Of a stretch of DNA of 26,983 nucleotides, positions 1-9,644 are shown in pieces. The stretch is from JBNKLG01 sp050292235 (GTDB lineage Bacteria; Pseudomonadota; Gammaproteobacteria; Chromatiales; Chromatiaceae), in assembly GCA_050292235.1 (NCBI GenBank), contig JBNKLG010000033.1:1-26983 (forward strand). Reading direction: 5' to 3'. The notes beneath the pieces are model-generated. The model searched no databases. It was given only the letters and a program-made list of their open reading frames with translations, and had not been told where the DNA came from. The translations under genes and the position numbers were made by a program. How positions within the stretch are numbered: position 1 is the first letter of the stretch; each line of letters begins with the position of its first letter.

Positions 1-3000
1 TGAATCAGAAGGCGATTGACGAGTATTACTGGTCCGATGATGAGGCCTACGGCAATCAGTGGCTGGTGGTGACCGACATCGGTTTGAGCAGCTATCAGGG
101 CAGCGATGGCCTGACTCTCGTGGCCCGCAGTCTGGCCAGTGGCAAGCCACTCCAGAATATTCGTTTGGCGCTTTATGCCCGCAATAACACGCCTTTGGCC
201 GAGGCCATTTCTGATGCCCAGGGGCTGGTGCGCTTCGATGCCGGATTGTTAAAGGGGAAGGCGGGTCGACAGGCGCTGCAGGTCAAGGCCTTTTCTGCTG
301 AACACGGATTCAGTTTTCTGGAGCTGGATCGCGCACCTATCGACCTCAGTGACCGGGGTGTGGGGGGGCGTAATTTTCCCGGTCCCCTCGATGCCTTTTT
401 GTACACGGAACAAGGCATTTATCGCCCGGGTGCGACGGTCAATCTGACCGCCCTGATGCGTGATGAGCGGGGACGCCAGACCACAACCCTGCCGTTGACG
501 ATGCGTTTGAATGACCCCGCAGGCAAAGTGCTGATCGAGCGGGTGCTGTCGGCCTCGCCGCAGGGGGCCTATCTGTCGCAGATCGATCTGCCGGCCACTG
601 CGCGTACCGGCCAGTGGCGCCTGGCGCTCTTTGCCGATCCCAAAGGTGAGGCCATCGGCGAACATCAATTCTGGGTAGAGGCCATGGTGCCGCCGCGTAT
701 CGAGGCCGATGTGAAGGTTCAGGGCTTTCTTACCCTGGATAAACCTGTCGAAGCCGATATTGCTGTGGACTATCTCTATGGTGCGCCTGGTGCCGGTCTG
801 CGGGTTCAGGGAGAGATGATCGTCTTGAAAGACGAGCAGCCCTTTGCCGATTATCCCGGTTTTCTCTTTGGCAAAATCGATGACGAAAACGCTGAATCTG
901 GCGTGGGTTGGGGTACGGTAGAAGAAAACACCACCGATGAAGCGGGCAAGGCGCGTGTCGTGCTGTCGCTGCCGGATCAACTGCCCAACGACCAGCCTCT
1001 GAAGGCCAGGGTCAGGCTCAATGTGCTGGATGTGGATGGTCGTCCCCTGTCGGTCTATACCAGCGTGCCGGTCAGGCACATGCCCCTCTATCTGGGGATT
1101 AAGCCTGACTTTGACGGCACCCAGGCAAAGGCCGGGGAGAAGGCGCAGTTCCAATTGGTTGGGCTGAATGTCGAGGGTAAACCGAAATCCGTCAGGGGGC
1201 TGGAGTGGCGCCTGGTTTCAGAGTATGTCGATTACCAGTGGTATTACCGCGATGGCAGTTGGGGCTATGACCGGGTTACCTTCGATGAGCCGGTGACCTC
1301 GGGCAGGATTGCCAGCCTTGCCAAGGGTAGAGCGACTCTGGCCGTGCCGGTTGATGCTGGCGAATACCGCCTGGAGGTCTCTGATCCTGCCACGGGTATG
1401 ATGAGCAGCCTGAGGTTCCGCGCCGGTGATTCGGTTCAGGGTGAGGCCGATACCCCGGATGCGGTCCGCCTCAGCGTGGACAAAAGTGAATATCACAACG
1501 GCGATCAGGCCAAACTGAGCATCCAGGCGCCCTTCGATGGCGAGGCCAGCGTGGTCATTGCCACCGACCGGATTCAGTCAGTGCAGCAGCTGAGCGTCTC
1601 CAAAGAAGAGAGAACGCTGAGCCTGCCGGTCAGTGCCGATTGGGGCGCTGGCGCTTATGCCCTGGTGACGGTCTATCGGCCCGCAACGGCTCAGCAGGAG
1701 TCGCGCCGGGCAGTGGGGATTGTCTGGCTGAACATGACCCAGACCCCTTATCAATTGGAGGTGGCCCTGGATACCCCGGCATCTGTGCGCCCACGTCAGC
1801 AGATTCAGGTGCCGGTAGCGGTCAAAGGGATGCTGCCCGGTGAGCAGGTGGAGCTGACCCTGGCAGCGGTGGATGATGCGGTGTTGCAGCTGACCCATTA
1901 CAAGACCCCGGATCCCCTGGATTACTTTTTCGGTAAGCGTCGCCTGGGTATGGAGCTGCGGGATCTCTACGCCAGCCTCATTCCCCGGCCCAAGCCTGAC
2001 CAGCTGCGTCAGGGCGGCGGGGACGGTATTGGTCTGTCCGGCTTTGATGGCGAACCGGTCAGCAACATCGAGGTGCTCTCCCGTTTCAGCGGTCTGGTGA
2101 CCCTGGATGCCAACGGCCAGGCTCAGGTGCCGCTGGATCTGCCTGAGTTCAATGGTCGGGTGCGTCTGATGGCCGTGGCCTGGAGTGGCCGGCGCATGGG
2201 CGCAGGGGAGAAACCCTTGCAGGTGGTCGATCCTCTGGTGGTGGCGCCCAGCATGCCCCGCTTCATGGCCATTGAAGACCGGTCTGCTGTGACCGTCATG
2301 CTGGACAATATCGAGGCGCCGGCCGGTGACTATGAAGTGGTGCTGGAGGGCGATGCTGTGGTGGCTGTGCCGGATCAGGCCAGGCAAAAGATTGCGCTGA
2401 AAAAGGGCGGTCGCACCCGTCTCAGTTTCCCGCTGACCGCCAGGCAGCTGGGCACGGCGCAGCTGATGCTGAAGATTCAGGGGCCGCAGGCGTACCACTA
2501 CGAAAAGGCATTGACCATGGGTGTGCGTGGTCGCTTCCTGCCCTTCACCGAACGCCGTTATCAGCGTCTGATGCCCGGTAAAACCCTGACGCTCAATCAA
2601 ACCCTGATCCAGGGCTTGTATCCGGAAACGGCCATGCTCACTGCCACCCTGACGGCAACGCCGGCGGTGGATGTCCCCGGTCTTCTGGATCAGCTGGATC
2701 GCTACCCCTATGGCTGCCTGGAACAGTTGAGCAGTCGGGCCTTCCCGTTGCTCTACGCCAATGAACTGGCCGAGAACTGGGGGTATCGCCAGGAGAAACT
2801 GCTGCACAACCGGGTGCAGGGGGCCATCTACGATATTCTGGATAAACAGAACTATTCGGGGGGCTTTGGTCTTTGGGATAACGCCAATACCACTGAAAAC
2901 TGGCTGAGTTCCTATGCCCTGGAGTTTCTCTGGCAGGCCAAACAGAAGGGGTATGAGGTACCTGTGGCCTCTCTGAATGCGGCCCGGGATTACCTCAAGC

Positions 3001-4061
3001 AAATCATCAAACAGGGGGGCAGCGCTGAGGATGATCTGGTCGCCCAGTCCTATGCCCATTATGTGTTGGCTCTGATGGGTGAAGGTCAGATGGAGGATCT
3101 GCGCTATCTGGCCAAGGAACACGGGAAAAAGCTGTCAACACCCTTGTCACTGGGGCAAATCGCTGCGGCCTTTGCCTTAACCGGAGATCAGACCCAGGCC
3201 AAGACCTTCTTCCAACGGGCGATGAAGATGAACAGCCGCTCCTCGAAGGCCCATGACTATGGTTCCTATCTCCGGGATCAGGCGGCTCTGCTGCATCTCT
3301 TGTCGGTCAGTAAGATGGGCCAGATCGATCCGGCCGGCATCTGGACCGAACTGTTGCAGGCGCAGAAGAGCAGAAAGTGGCTCTCTACCCAGGAGCAGGC
3401 CTGGATGGTTCTGGCGGCCAATACCCTGGAGGCGGGTGATGAGATGCGCCTGCAACAGGGGGCGGAGACGCAGTCGTATCAAAAACCACTGGTGTTGGAA
3501 CGCAATGCCGTTGAATTGGGACAGGGGGGCAGTCTGACCAACCGGGGCAAAAAGGCGATTTGGGCCGTGATTCAAACCTATGGCACGCCACAACGACAGC
3601 CCAAGATGGAAAAACCTGCCTTTGAACTGGAGAGACAGTGGTTCCATCTGGATGGCACAGAAGCAGACCTCTCAAAGCTCAAACAGGGCGAGAGTCTCAT
3701 CGTTTTGGTTCAGGGCAGTGGACCCAATAAGGATGACTATCGCCTGCTGTTGGCCGATCTTTTGCCTGCGGGCGTGGAGGTTGAGTCCGCTTCCGTGCGG
3801 GAAGGGGCGGATCTCGACGCCATGAAATGGCTGCCGAAGCTCAGTGACACGACCTTTACCGATGCCCGGGATGATCGGGTTGCCATTGCCCTGGATCTGG
3901 TGTCAGACATCAAAGGCCAGACCTTTGCGGCGGCCTATCGGGTACGCGTGGTCACCCCGGGCGACTACTTCTGGCCGCCCAGTATGGTGGAGGATATGTA
4001 TAAGCCCTATCTGCGGGGGCAGGGCGAGGGGCAGGCTGTTCACATCCAAGGGGGCAAATAA
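1..4061 (+). CDS. Alpha-2-macroglobulin family protein, 5' truncated
   Basis: The reading frame is open from base 3 and runs to TAA at 4059-4061, so the start lies before the window; about 1,350 residues are visible, against roughly 1,650 in E. coli YfhM. Bacterial alpha-2-macroglobulins are periplasmic, usually lipid-anchored protease traps. The visible part holds macroglobulin-type beta domains (a typical 'YTEQGIYRPG' segment near 405-435), a Gly-rich stretch at about 2005-2060 that may be the bait region, and the intact thioester motif CLEQ at 2715-2726 within 'YPYGCLEQ'. It is followed by the helical thioester domain ('SGGFGLW') and a C-terminal receptor-like domain. The thioester assigns it to the YfhM class rather than the thioester-lacking MagD class. 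pbpC starts 27 bp downstream, the classic partner arrangement. The signal peptide and lipobox are outside the window. The family call is secure. Confidence 0.95.
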   Translation, partial: NQKAIDEYYWSDDEAYGNQWLVVTDIGLSSYQGSDGLTLVARSLASGKPLQNIRLALYARNNTPLAEAISDAQGLVRFDAGLLKGKAGRQALQVKAFSAEHGFSFLELDRAPIDLSDRGVGGRNFPGPLDAFLYTEQGIYRPGATVNLTALMRDERGRQTTTLPLTMRLNDPAGKVLIERVLSASPQGAYLSQIDLPATARTGQWRLALFADPKGEAIGEHQFWVEAMVPPRIEADVKVQGFLTLDKPVEADIAVDYLYGAPGAGLRVQGEMIVLKDEQPFADYPGFLFGKIDDENAESGVGWGTVEENTTDEAGKARVVLSLPDQLPNDQPLKARVRLNVLDVDGRPLSVYTSVPVRHMPLYLGIKPDFDGTQAKAGEKAQFQLVGLNVEGKPKSVRGLEWRLVSEYVDYQWYYRDGSWGYDRVTFDEPVTSGRIASLAKGRATLAVPVDAGEYRLEVSDPATGMMSSLRFRAGDSVQGEADTPDAVRLSVDKSEYHNGDQAKLSIQAPFDGEASVVIATDRIQSVQQLSVSKEERTLSLPVSADWGAGAYALVTVYRPATAQQESRRAVGIVWLNMTQTPYQLEVALDTPASVRPRQQIQVPVAVKGMLPGEQVELTLAAVDDAVLQLTHYKTPDPLDYFFGKRRLGMELRDLYASLIPRPKPDQLRQGGGDGIGLSGFDGEPVSNIEVLSRFSGLVTLDANGQAQVPLDLPEFNGRVRLMAVAWSGRRMGAGEKPLQVVDPLVVAPSMPRFMAIEDRSAVTVMLDNIEAPAGDYEVVLEGDAVVAVPDQARQKIALKKGGRTRLSFPLTARQLGTAQLMLKIQGPQAYHYEKALTMGVRGRFLPFTERRYQRLMPGKTLTLNQTLIQGLYPETAMLTATLTATPAVDVPGLLDQLDRYPYGCLEQLSSRAFPLLYANELAENWGYRQEKLLHNRVQGAIYDILDKQNYSGGFGLWDNANTTENWLSSYALEFLWQAKQKGYEVPVASLNAARDYLKQIIKQGGSAEDDLVAQSYAHYVLALMGEGQMEDLRYLAKEHGKKLSTPLSLGQIAAAFALTGDQTQAKTFFQRAMKMNSRSSKAHDYGSYLRDQAALLHLLSVSKMGQIDPAGIWTELLQAQKSRKWLSTQEQAWMVLAANTLEAGDEMRLQQGAETQSYQKPLVLERNAVELGQGGSLTNRGKKAIWAVIQTYGTPQRQPKMEKPAFELERQWFHLDGTEADLSKLKQGESLIVLVQGSGPNKDDYRLLLADLLPAGVEVESASVREGADLDAMKWLPKLSDTTFTDARDDRVAIALDLVSDIKGQTFAAAYRVRVVTPGDYFWPPSMVEDMYKPYLRGQGEGQAVHIQGGK

Positions 4062-4088
4062 GGCCTTCTGCATTGGGCGGAAAGCGGG

Positions 4089-6128
4089 ATGTTGAAGGCA
4101 TACTGGCGCAAGGGACTGCTTGCCTCCGGGCTGATGCTATTGCTCGGGCTGGGGTATCTGGTCTGGACAACCCCTTCCCTGGATTTTGGTCCCCTGACCT
4201 ATTCCACCGAGGTGGTGGATAGGGAGGGGCGGGTTCTGCGCCGGCTGACCACCCCGGATGGCTATTGGCGTTTGCCGGTGACCATCGATCAGGTTGATCC
4301 GCGTTTTCTTGATCAACTGCTGGCTGTCGAGGACAAGCGTTTTTACCAACACGCCGGGGTGGATCCCCGGGCAGTGTTGCGTGCCGGTTGGCAGTGGCTC
4401 AGTCGGGGGCATATCCATTCCGGTGCCTCGACGCTGACCATGCAGACGGTGCGCCTGATGCGGCCCCAGCCCCGCACCCTGGCCAATAAGCTGCGGGAAA
4501 TGCTGCAGGCGTTTTGGTTGGAGCGCCAGCTCAGCAAGCGGGAGATTCTGCAGCGTTATCTCAGTCTGACGCCCTATGGTGGCAACCTGCAGGGGATCGG
4601 CGCTGCGACCCAGTACTATTTTGGCAAGATGCCCGATCATCTCACCGCCTCTGAAATTGCCCTGCTGATTGCTTTGCCTCAATCACCGGAGGTTCGACGC
4701 CCTGATCGCCATCCGCTTAAAGCGCGTCGAACCAGGGATGAGATCCTGGATCGGCTTCAGACCGCAGGCCGGATCAGCCTGGAGACGGCGGCCCTGGCCA
4801 AACAGCAACCCATTCCCACACAGCGGCGGGCAACGCCAGCCCTTGCGGCCCATCTGGCAGAGCGGCTGGCTTTGATGCCGGATCATGGACAGCGCATTCA
4901 GACCACGCTGGACGGCACCCTGCAAGACCGGTTGGAGACCCTTGCCCGTAAGGCCCAGCAACGGCTGGACAAGGGCAGTACCCTGGCTTTTCTGGTAGTG
5001 GACAATCAGAGCCGTGAGGTGCTGGCCCACGTGGGCAGTGGCGACTATTTCTCGGTGGGACAGTGGGACATGACCCGGGCGGTGCGCTCACCGGGTTCCA
5101 CACTCAAACCCCTGATCTACGGTCTGGGATTCGAGTTGGGGTTGATGCATCCCGAAACCCAGTTTCTGGATCAGCCCCAGCGGAGTGGCACCTATGCACC
5201 CTCTAATTTTGATGGCCGGTACCATGGCCAGATCAGCATCCGCCGGGCTCTGCAACTCTCTTTGAATACCACGGCTGTCGCTGCCATGCGTTTGGTGGGG
5301 GCTGTACGCTTTCGTCAGCGTTTGGCAGCTCTGGATGTGCAGCTTGAACTGCCCGACAAAACCGAAGCGGGTCTCCCCATTGCCCTGGGTGGGGCCGGAC
5401 TTCGGCTGGAGGATCTGGTCTCTCTCTATTCAGCATTGGCCATGGCGGGTGAATTCAAACCTCTCAGGTTTCTGAAGGCAGCGAAATCCGAGCCAGGGCG
5501 TCAACTCCTGACTCCCACCGCCACTTGGTATCTGCGGAACATTCTCAAAAATACCCCCGTGCCAAAGGGGTATCGGCGCCATCGTCCCATCGCTTACAAA
5601 ACCGGCACCTCCTATGGGTATCGCGATGCCTGGTCCATTGGCTTTACGCCCAGCTACACCCTGGGCGTCTGGGTCGGGCGACCCGACGGCGGCTACGGAA
5701 AAGGGATGACCGGCAGTACCCAGGCGGCACCTTTGTTGTTTCAGATTCTGGATTATCTGCCTCAGGACAGCCGTGCCACACCGTCACCACCAGAAGGGGT
5801 ATTGCGGGTTCAGCAGAGCGGTTTGCCGACTGTCATGCAATGGCTGGGGCAGGGGCCTGACCGGGGGACGGGCGCTGCACCGCCGCGTATTCAAATTCCG
5901 GTCGATGGGGCGGGTTTTGAGAGGTCATCCGTCAGCACAACACGGGGGATTGTTCTGCAGGTGCAAGGGGGAGTGCCCCCTTACCACTGGTTGATCGATG
6001 GCCAGCCTTTTATCGAAACGCATCAGTCCCAGACTCAATGGCAACCCCGGGGGGGAGGGAGGAAAGAGATCTTGATCATCGATCATCAGGGCAGGTCAGA
6101 CCGGGTGGAGGTCTGGCTTCAACCCTGA
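4089..6128 (+). CDS. pbpC: Penicillin-binding protein 1C (bifunctional peptidoglycan synthase)
   Basis: 679 aa, somewhat shorter than E. coli PbpC (770 aa). It starts with a short cytoplasmic tail and one membrane anchor (residues about 10-27). The glycosyltransferase (family 51) domain shows the catalytic Glu at about E81 in 'EDKRFYQH', then 'GASTLTMQ' (about 112-119) and 'TPYGGNLQGIGAA' (about 161-173). The transpeptidase domain carries S337-T-L-K340 (SxxK), S391-L-N393 (SxN) and K503-T-G505 (KTG), so both activities look intact. The C-terminal ~90 residues resemble the BiPBP_C immunoglobulin-like domain. The ATG at 4089 is preceded by a modest purine-rich site (ggaaag). It follows the macroglobulin gene by 27 bp, so the two are probably co-transcribed. 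The pair is thought to couple protease trapping with repair of damaged cell wall. The family call is secure; the physiological role is inferred from the pairing. Confidence 0.95.
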   Translation: MLKAYWRKGLLASGLMLLLGLGYLVWTTPSLDFGPLTYSTEVVDREGRVLRRLTTPDGYWRLPVTIDQVDPRFLDQLLAVEDKRFYQHAGVDPRAVLRAGWQWLSRGHIHSGASTLTMQTVRLMRPQPRTLANKLREMLQAFWLERQLSKREILQRYLSLTPYGGNLQGIGAATQYYFGKMPDHLTASEIALLIALPQSPEVRRPDRHPLKARRTRDEILDRLQTAGRISLETAALAKQQPIPTQRRATPALAAHLAERLALMPDHGQRIQTTLDGTLQDRLETLARKAQQRLDKGSTLAFLVVDNQSREVLAHVGSGDYFSVGQWDMTRAVRSPGSTLKPLIYGLGFELGLMHPETQFLDQPQRSGTYAPSNFDGRYHGQISIRRALQLSLNTTAVAAMRLVGAVRFRQRLAALDVQLELPDKTEAGLPIALGGAGLRLEDLVSLYSALAMAGEFKPLRFLKAAKSEPGRQLLTPTATWYLRNILKNTPVPKGYRRHRPIAYKTGTSYGYRDAWSIGFTPSYTLGVWVGRPDGGYGKGMTGSTQAAPLLFQILDYLPQDSRATPSPPEGVLRVQQSGLPTVMQWLGQGPDRGTGAAPPRIQIPVDGAGFERSSVSTTRGIVLQVQGGVPPYHWLIDGQPFIETHQSQTQWQPRGGGRKEILIIDHQGRSDRVEVWLQP

Positions 6129-6337
6129 CGGGTCCTGAATCGCCGCAGCAATCTGAGCAGAGACGCTGATTTCGGCGCTTATATCAGGTAACCTCGGTGC
6201 CAATCCCCATAGTGAAAACAGGGGTGATTCTGCAGAGCCCCATATTGGCATACCCCTTTTGGACAAGGCCCCTTTATTTTTGTCATTTTGATTGGCAACC
6301 ACCGTTATTGTGTTGAACAGATTTCAGGAGCTCCTTC

Positions 6338-7819
6338 ATGATCCCAGGATTCAGGCCCACCCTGTTGCGTGCGGCGGCCTCTGCGTTGCTACTGCATTTA
6401 TCCGCTTCGGTTTTTGCTGAGGATCGCGCACTGTTAATTGGGGTGGGGGATTATGCCAATCCCCAGGTGCCGGATTTGGTCGGTATTCAGACAGATCTGG
6501 AGAACATGGCTGTCATGTCGGAGCTGTTGGGTTTCAAACAGATTAAGAAGCTGCAGGACCGGGAGGCCACCTCGGCCAATGTCCAGCATGCGATTGAAGA
6601 GTGGCTGATCAAGGGCACGGGGCCACAGGATCGGGCATTGCTTTATTTCAGTGGTCACGGTACCCGTATTCCCGATCAGAATGGAGATGAGCAGGACAAA
6701 ACTGATGAGGTGTTGGTGACCTATGACGTCACCCTATCCAATGGCACGCTGTCCGGTGTTTTGGTAGACGACGATTTGCATCGGTTGCTCAAAGCCGTTC
6801 CAGCTAAAGAGGTACTGGTGTTTATCGATGCCTGCCATAGCGGTTCGGCGACCAGAAGCATTCGTCTGGGCAATCTGAGCTCGGGCGTTGGCGAGGGCCA
6901 GTCCAAGTTCTTCTCTTACAAAGGGATGCCGCAAACAGGTGGGGCCGAAGTGGCCATGGCGACCAGGGCGGGAGACGAAAGTCTGCACTACATCGCCCTG
7001 TCAGCGGCTTCTGACGACGAGCAGGCCCTGGCGACCTCCAAGGGCAGTCTCTTTACCCGCGCAGTGACTGAAATCATCAGTCAGGGTGTGCAGAAGGAGA
7101 GTCTTGGCATACGGGGAACGAAACGGGTCAAGGCACAAGCCACCCAGGTTGCCGAAGGATTGACCCTGGCGTATGTCCATCAGCAGGCGACCCAACGCAT
7201 TGCCCAGTACGTTACCCAAAACCAGCAGATCAGTAACGACAGGATCCACCACCCGCAATTGACGGGAAATCCTCAGCTGGCACGCAGGGCTCTACGGGTA
7301 CGCCCGATCACGTTGGGACACGGGCCTCGTTGGGAGCGCTTTCTGGCACTGGTCAACCAGACGAAAAATCCACTGCCGATCCAGTCCAATGAGCAAAGCT
7401 ACGAAGAGGGTGATGAGCTGCAGCTCTCGATGCAGATACCGATTCACAAGGGCTATCTCAATATCATTCAGGTGGATACCAACGATCAGGTCAATCTGCT
7501 CTATCCCAATCAATTTCAGACCGATAACCGGGTTGAAAAGGGGCGTTTTGACCTGCCCTTGGAGGGTTTTCAATGGACCGTTCAGGAACCCTATGGGCCG
7601 ACACTGATTGTCGCCATTCTGACCAGGAAAAAGGTCAATCTCTATGAAGAGAGCGATGGCAAACGGGATGGCAGTGGCAGGATTCTAGAGACCTTCCCCA
7701 CCATGAATCCTGTCACGGCAAGCCGGGCCTTTGGTACCGTGGCCGCTACGTCAGGTTCTTCCATCCACGCGACGGCCCTGGTGGTTCAGACCTGCAAAGA
7801 GATGGCGCAATGTCCGTGA
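6338..7819 (+). CDS. Exported caspase-family (metacaspase-like, C14) protease with DUF4384-like C-terminus
   Basis: 493 aa with a Sec-type signal peptide (residues 1-27, ending 'SVFA'). The caspase fold begins at once with 'RALLIGVGDY'. The catalytic His is H107 in 'YFSGHGT' and the catalytic Cys is C166 in 'FIDACHSG'. Just after the His comes an acidic loop, 'PDQNGDEQDKTDE' (about residues 112-124), typical of metacaspases and possibly calcium-binding. The C-terminal part (about 340-430) contains a 'GYLNIIQVDTNDQVNLLYPN' segment that I recognise as the DUF4384 beta domain often joined to bacterial caspase domains. ATG 6338 has AGGAG seven bases upstream. It is the first gene of a four-gene run on this strand, with 209 bp between pbpC and its start and 64 bp to the next gene. 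Metacaspases usually cleave after Arg or Lys; the substrate here is unknown. The family is clear, the role is not. Confidence 0.9.
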   Translation: MIPGFRPTLLRAAASALLLHLSASVFAEDRALLIGVGDYANPQVPDLVGIQTDLENMAVMSELLGFKQIKKLQDREATSANVQHAIEEWLIKGTGPQDRALLYFSGHGTRIPDQNGDEQDKTDEVLVTYDVTLSNGTLSGVLVDDDLHRLLKAVPAKEVLVFIDACHSGSATRSIRLGNLSSGVGEGQSKFFSYKGMPQTGGAEVAMATRAGDESLHYIALSAASDDEQALATSKGSLFTRAVTEIISQGVQKESLGIRGTKRVKAQATQVAEGLTLAYVHQQATQRIAQYVTQNQQISNDRIHHPQLTGNPQLARRALRVRPITLGHGPRWERFLALVNQTKNPLPIQSNEQSYEEGDELQLSMQIPIHKGYLNIIQVDTNDQVNLLYPNQFQTDNRVEKGRFDLPLEGFQWTVQEPYGPTLIVAILTRKKVNLYEESDGKRDGSGRILETFPTMNPVTASRAFGTVAATSGSSIHATALVVQTCKEMAQCP

Positions 7820-7883
7820 AATCTTCGGGGGCTGGGCAAAACTGTGGTTGAGATCAAGACCAAAGAGAGAAAGGACTGAATTC

Positions 7884-9644
7884 ATGAAACTGCGTTGGCT
7901 TGCTGTTGGGTGGGGAGTGCTGATGTCAGCCTCTTTGTTTGCAGCTCAGGAATCCACCTTCAATGGAGGTCTGTTTGATCTCTATATGAAAAATCGGCGG
8001 GAACAGGTGCCGAATTACATCACCCAGGACCTCTTGCTGCTGTCCTACAACCTGATTGCCCGGCGGGTCATCAGGGATATGGAAAACCAGGAGATTGCGC
8101 CAGGGGTGACACAGCTCATTGAGGGTCTGTCAGCTCGGTTGCCTCATGAAAAGAGGGATGAGGTTACCCAGGCAAATCGAGACTATCTGGCGGTTTTGTT
8201 GGCGCTGCTCAGTGGCGATGAGCAGGGATTGGAGGGCAGGCCGGCTCAGGAGTATGGGCTTGTCCTCAAAGCAGGGGGTATTGCACCATCCCCTCTCTGG
8301 GGTTATCCGATCGATTATAGCCAATTCAAACCCAGAGGGCGTTATACCGCCAGCCTGGAACTGCAGCGGTATTTCCGCACCTTTCGATACGCCAACAGCG
8401 TACTCTTCGCCGTCACAGCTACCCAGGCGACCGGTGTCACGCCCGAGCAGGCAGAACGGATGGCGGCCCAGGCGTTGCAATTGGTCCATATCATCGATCA
8501 GCATCCCGCTTTGAAAGCGCTTAAGGCTCAGCTGGATCAGCGTCTCTCCCGGTCATTGGGTCCCGGTAAGGATCTTCGTGATACCGATCTGCTTGTCGTG
8601 GGCAAAACCCAGCCCTCTGCCTTGGCCGGGGCGCTGCTGGCTTTTGCCCGACAACAGCAGCGTCAGCCTCTGATTCTGAGCGGGTTGGTGGATGTTGGGC
8701 AGCTGGAAGCGCCATTGACATCTCGTGACGCCCTGACAGGGTGGCGCCTGCTGCCTGCCAGCCATACCCCGGAGAGTGCGGTATTCCAGAGCCTGATCTT
8801 TAACCGCACCGGCCCCTGGTTGGACAAGGATTGCCAAGCTTGCCCCAAGCCCTTCGGTCTTGGCACGGTGGGGGGACAGAGGGTAAAGGCCTATCCCTCG
8901 TTGTTGGAGCTGATGGCCCTGTTGGGCAGTGAAGAGGCTAGCAGGCAATTGGTGGCCCGTGGAGAGCAACGGTTTCACCACTATGAAAAGGCATCTGAGG
9001 CTGCCAGCGTGCTGTTGAACCAGGCTCAGGGTTTGCAAAAGGCACGACTGGATTTTATCCGGGCAGTGGCAAATCCGACCCCAGGGCTGAATGCCGAAGA
9101 TCGACTGGCGGCTTTGGAGGCCTTTTGGACCGGCATTCGCTATGGGGAACAACTCTACGTCAAACAGTCCTACACCCCCACTGCCAAGGGGATTGACGTG
9201 GCCAGAGCCCGGCCAGGCGCCGCTCTGGAACCGGCAACTTTACTTTATAAGGAATTGGCGGTCTTAACCAAACAGCAGGGGGCACTGACAGCCAATCCAC
9301 TGTGGCAGGAGTACGCGGAGATTTTGGCCAATCTTATTGCCATCAGCGAAAAGTCCGGAGGACTGACGGAGCAAGAAGAGGGGTATCTGAATGAGCTGGA
9401 TAAGAGACTCCTGGTCTTAACGGGTGGCAAGGACAAGCCTATCGTGGTGGATATTCATACCCATGCCGAAGAGGGGGTGGTGGTGGAAGAGGGCGTTGGT
9501 TTTGCCAAACCCGTCTCTTTCAGCAAGGCGCGGGGCGCTCGCCTGACCCATTTCGAGTTCAAGCAGCCTCAGACTCAACGCTTGACCGATGTGAATTGGG
9601 CCGCCAGGCTGGCCACGGGAGAGGTGTCGGAGGCAAAACCATGA
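7884..9644 (+). CDS. Exported DUF3160 family protein
   Basis: 586 aa from ATG 7884, chosen because an AGAAAGGA ribosome site lies just upstream and the product then begins with a clear signal peptide (about residues 1-23, ending 'SLFAAQ'). The same frame extends back to 7731, but that would overlap the caspase gene and bury the signal. The body matches my memory of DUF3160, a family of uncharacterised exported proteins: 'RYFRTFRYAN', 'YVKQSYT', the 'ISEK...LTEQEEGYLNELDKRL' helix and the C-terminal 'VVDIHTHAEEGVVVEEGVG' strand that carries conserved His/Asp residues. A CxxC pair (C317, C320) sits mid-protein. The stop overlaps the next start as ATGA (9641-9644), implying translational coupling to the second caspase gene. 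No biochemical function is known for the family, and I assign none. Confidence 0.8.
   Translation: MKLRWLAVGWGVLMSASLFAAQESTFNGGLFDLYMKNRREQVPNYITQDLLLLSYNLIARRVIRDMENQEIAPGVTQLIEGLSARLPHEKRDEVTQANRDYLAVLLALLSGDEQGLEGRPAQEYGLVLKAGGIAPSPLWGYPIDYSQFKPRGRYTASLELQRYFRTFRYANSVLFAVTATQATGVTPEQAERMAAQALQLVHIIDQHPALKALKAQLDQRLSRSLGPGKDLRDTDLLVVGKTQPSALAGALLAFARQQQRQPLILSGLVDVGQLEAPLTSRDALTGWRLLPASHTPESAVFQSLIFNRTGPWLDKDCQACPKPFGLGTVGGQRVKAYPSLLELMALLGSEEASRQLVARGEQRFHHYEKASEAASVLLNQAQGLQKARLDFIRAVANPTPGLNAEDRLAALEAFWTGIRYGEQLYVKQSYTPTAKGIDVARARPGAALEPATLLYKELAVLTKQQGALTANPLWQEYAEILANLIAISEKSGGLTEQEEGYLNELDKRLLVLTGGKDKPIVVDIHTHAEEGVVVEEGVGFAKPVSFSKARGARLTHFEFKQPQTQRLTDVNWAARLATGEVSEAKP

Noticed and set aside
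1578..3122. 514-codon open frame antisense to the macroglobulin gene
   Set aside because: It is a shadow of a GC-rich coding frame; the product is His/Gln/Arg/Gly-rich with no recognisable domain, while the + strand encodes a clear protein.
6280..6308. Possible promoter TTGTCA - 17 bp - CGTTAT before the caspase operon
   Set aside because: The -35 box is good but the -10 box matches only 3 of 6 positions; too weak to call without transcript data.
7731..7883. Upstream extension of the DUF3160 frame
   Set aside because: It overlaps the end of the caspase gene, adds an Arg/Trp-rich segment and hides the signal peptide; ATG 7884 has a better ribosome site.
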